A stretch of DNA of 7,436 bases, taken from Verrucomicrobiota bacterium. GTDB taxonomy: Bacteria > Verrucomicrobiota > Verrucomicrobiia > Limisphaerales > JAEYXS01. Made by a program: the position numbers and the translations under genes. This document shows, piece after piece, positions 6,454 through 7,436 of this stretch; position 1 is the stretch's first letter, and each line of letters starts with the position of its first letter. The DNA lies in the NCBI GenBank assembly GCA_021156225.1, contig JAJNBN010000218.1:1-7436 (forward strand). The letters are read 5' to 3'. The notes under the pieces are model-generated. The model was not told the DNA's origin. It ran no database searches and worked only from the letters and a program-made list of their open reading frames with translations.

Positions 6454-7436
6454 TCAGAACTTCAGGCGCACACCGCCGTAGGCAGCCGCGCGCAAGGCCG
6501 GGAAGTTGGTGACCACGGCATACTGGTCATCATTGATGTTTTCGCCACGCACCCAAAGCTCAAAACTTTCGGTCACGTGCCAGGTCGCCACGGCGCGCAC
6601 AGTCAGATAATCCTCGGCGTTTATCTGGGAAGGGAACGCCACATCTTCCCGCTGCATCACCCATTGCAGACCGGTGTTCAGTGTCAGTTGCTTGAGCGGC
6701 TTCACCGTCATGTCCCAGCCGATCAAGTGCCGGGGACGCCGCACCAACCGCACGTTGTTGCCCGTATCATTCGCCGTCAGATACGTGTAGTTCAGGCTGG
6801 TGGCGAACTCCGGACAAGGCTGGAACGAGATACCTGTCTCCACCCCTTCCGTCTCCGCTTGAGACACGTTGATCGGGATGAAGAACGGTGCCGGTGCCTG
6901 GATCAGGTTATCGATCTGATTATGGAAATACGTCGCCGATACCGTGATGCGGTCCTTCCAGAATGATTTTTCCAATCCCGCTTCCCAGCCCTGTGATTCT
7001 TCAGGCACAAGATTCGGATTGCTGAACAAGGGGAAGTAAAGGTCCTGCGGCGACGGCGGACTGTAAGAAGCCGAGACGTTGGCAAAAATAAGCGTCTCGA
7101 TCGCCGGCACCAGATAGGATGTCCCCTGCTTCCACGACCATGAACCATCATAATCGCTATAATGGTCATAGCGCCCGGAATTGATCAGCTTCAGCCGCTC
7201 AAGCGGATTCCACTGGCTCTGCACGAAAACACCCACACCCGTCTGGTTCGCATGGATATTCTCGATGTTCGCCGCGTTGCGTTGCGAGATCGTGAGGTCT
7301 TGCACGTTGAGGCCGCCCGTGAGCGTCCACTTCTCCACCGGCTTCCAATCGTTCTGCCATTCGATCTGGTTGGAATCCAGCTTCAGCTTATTATCCGTGC
7401 CGAACTGGTTGCGAAACCGCTGGTTCTGGTGTTCGT
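6454..7436 (-). CDS. TonB-dependent outer-membrane receptor, BtuB-like (C-terminal barrel part; 5' end outside window)
   Basis: The frame is open from the right edge to the stop at 6454-6456, giving 327 residues. The signal peptide, TonB box and plug lie beyond the window. What is visible is the C-terminal half of a 22-strand beta-barrel. It contains alternating amphipathic strands, SASYSPPSPQDLYFPLF followed by NPNLVPEESQGWEAGLE, then a strand with YFHNQIDNLI, an RRPRHLIGWD turn, a closing NINDDQY motif, and a terminal phenylalanine (GGVRLKF) typical of outer-membrane barrels. The order and spacing of these elements match cobalamin receptors of the BtuB type. Iron-siderophore receptors share many of them, so the ligand is not proven. 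Two DUF71 genes follow in the same direction, supporting a cobalamin link. A cobalamin riboswitch would be expected upstream, outside the window. Confidence 0.88.
   Translation of the reverse strand, partial: EHQNQRFRNQFGTDNKLKLDSNQIEWQNDWKPVEKWTLTGGLNVQDLTISQRNAANIENIHANQTGVGVFVQSQWNPLERLKLINSGRYDHYSDYDGSWSWKQGTSYLVPAIETLIFANVSASYSPPSPQDLYFPLFSNPNLVPEESQGWEAGLEKSFWKDRITVSATYFHNQIDNLIQAPAPFFIPINVSQAETEGVETGISFQPCPEFATSLNYTYLTANDTGNNVRLVRRPRHLIGWDMTVKPLKQLTLNTGLQWVMQREDVAFPSQINAEDYLTVRAVATWHVTESFELWVRGENINDDQYAVVTNFPALRAAAYGGVRLKF

Overview
The window looks like a chromosomal stretch of a Gram-negative bacterium. An outer-membrane TonB-dependent receptor, a diaminopimelate epimerase and a squalene-hopene cyclase all point that way. 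The style of the cyclase and nucleosidase, plus two DUF71/COG2102 genes next to the receptor, suggest the Planctomycetota-Verrucomicrobiota region of the tree. This taxonomic guess is from memory of protein families, not from a search. No tRNA, rRNA, CRISPR array, insertion sequence or phage gene was seen.

Layout: (1) positions 1-604, minus strand, the N-terminal 201 residues of a nucleosidase/phosphorylase of the PNP/UDP family. (2) 605-829, a divergent intergenic region with a 12-base direct repeat. (3) 830-1448, plus strand, an AT-richer gene for a single-pass membrane protein of unknown function, apparently broken by a +1 frameshift at a run of four G. (4) 1449-1646, a convergent spacer with nested inverted repeats. 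(5) 1647-3740, minus strand, a complete squalene-hopene cyclase. (6) 3741-4003, a divergent spacer. (7) 4004-4813, plus strand, a complete dapF. (8) 4830-4872, a strong intrinsic terminator in the convergent junction. (9) 4857-7436, minus strand, an apparent three-gene operon read in the order BtuB-like TonB-dependent receptor (5' end outside the window), DUF71 ATP pyrophosphatase A, DUF71 ATP pyrophosphatase B with a cysteine-rich CWC-type tail.

Two functional themes stand out. The cyclase makes hopene from squalene, and the nearby nucleosidase could be HpnG, which strips adenine from adenosylhopane during extended hopanoid synthesis. The two genes are separated by the broken membrane-protein gene. 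The receptor plus DUF71 pair fits an earlier comparative-genomics prediction that some bacterial DUF71 proteins act in vitamin B12 salvage rather than in diphthamide synthesis, which bacteria lack. The tandem duplication and the eight-cysteine tail on the second copy are the most unusual things in the window. dapF is a stand-alone housekeeping gene for lysine and peptidoglycan precursor synthesis.
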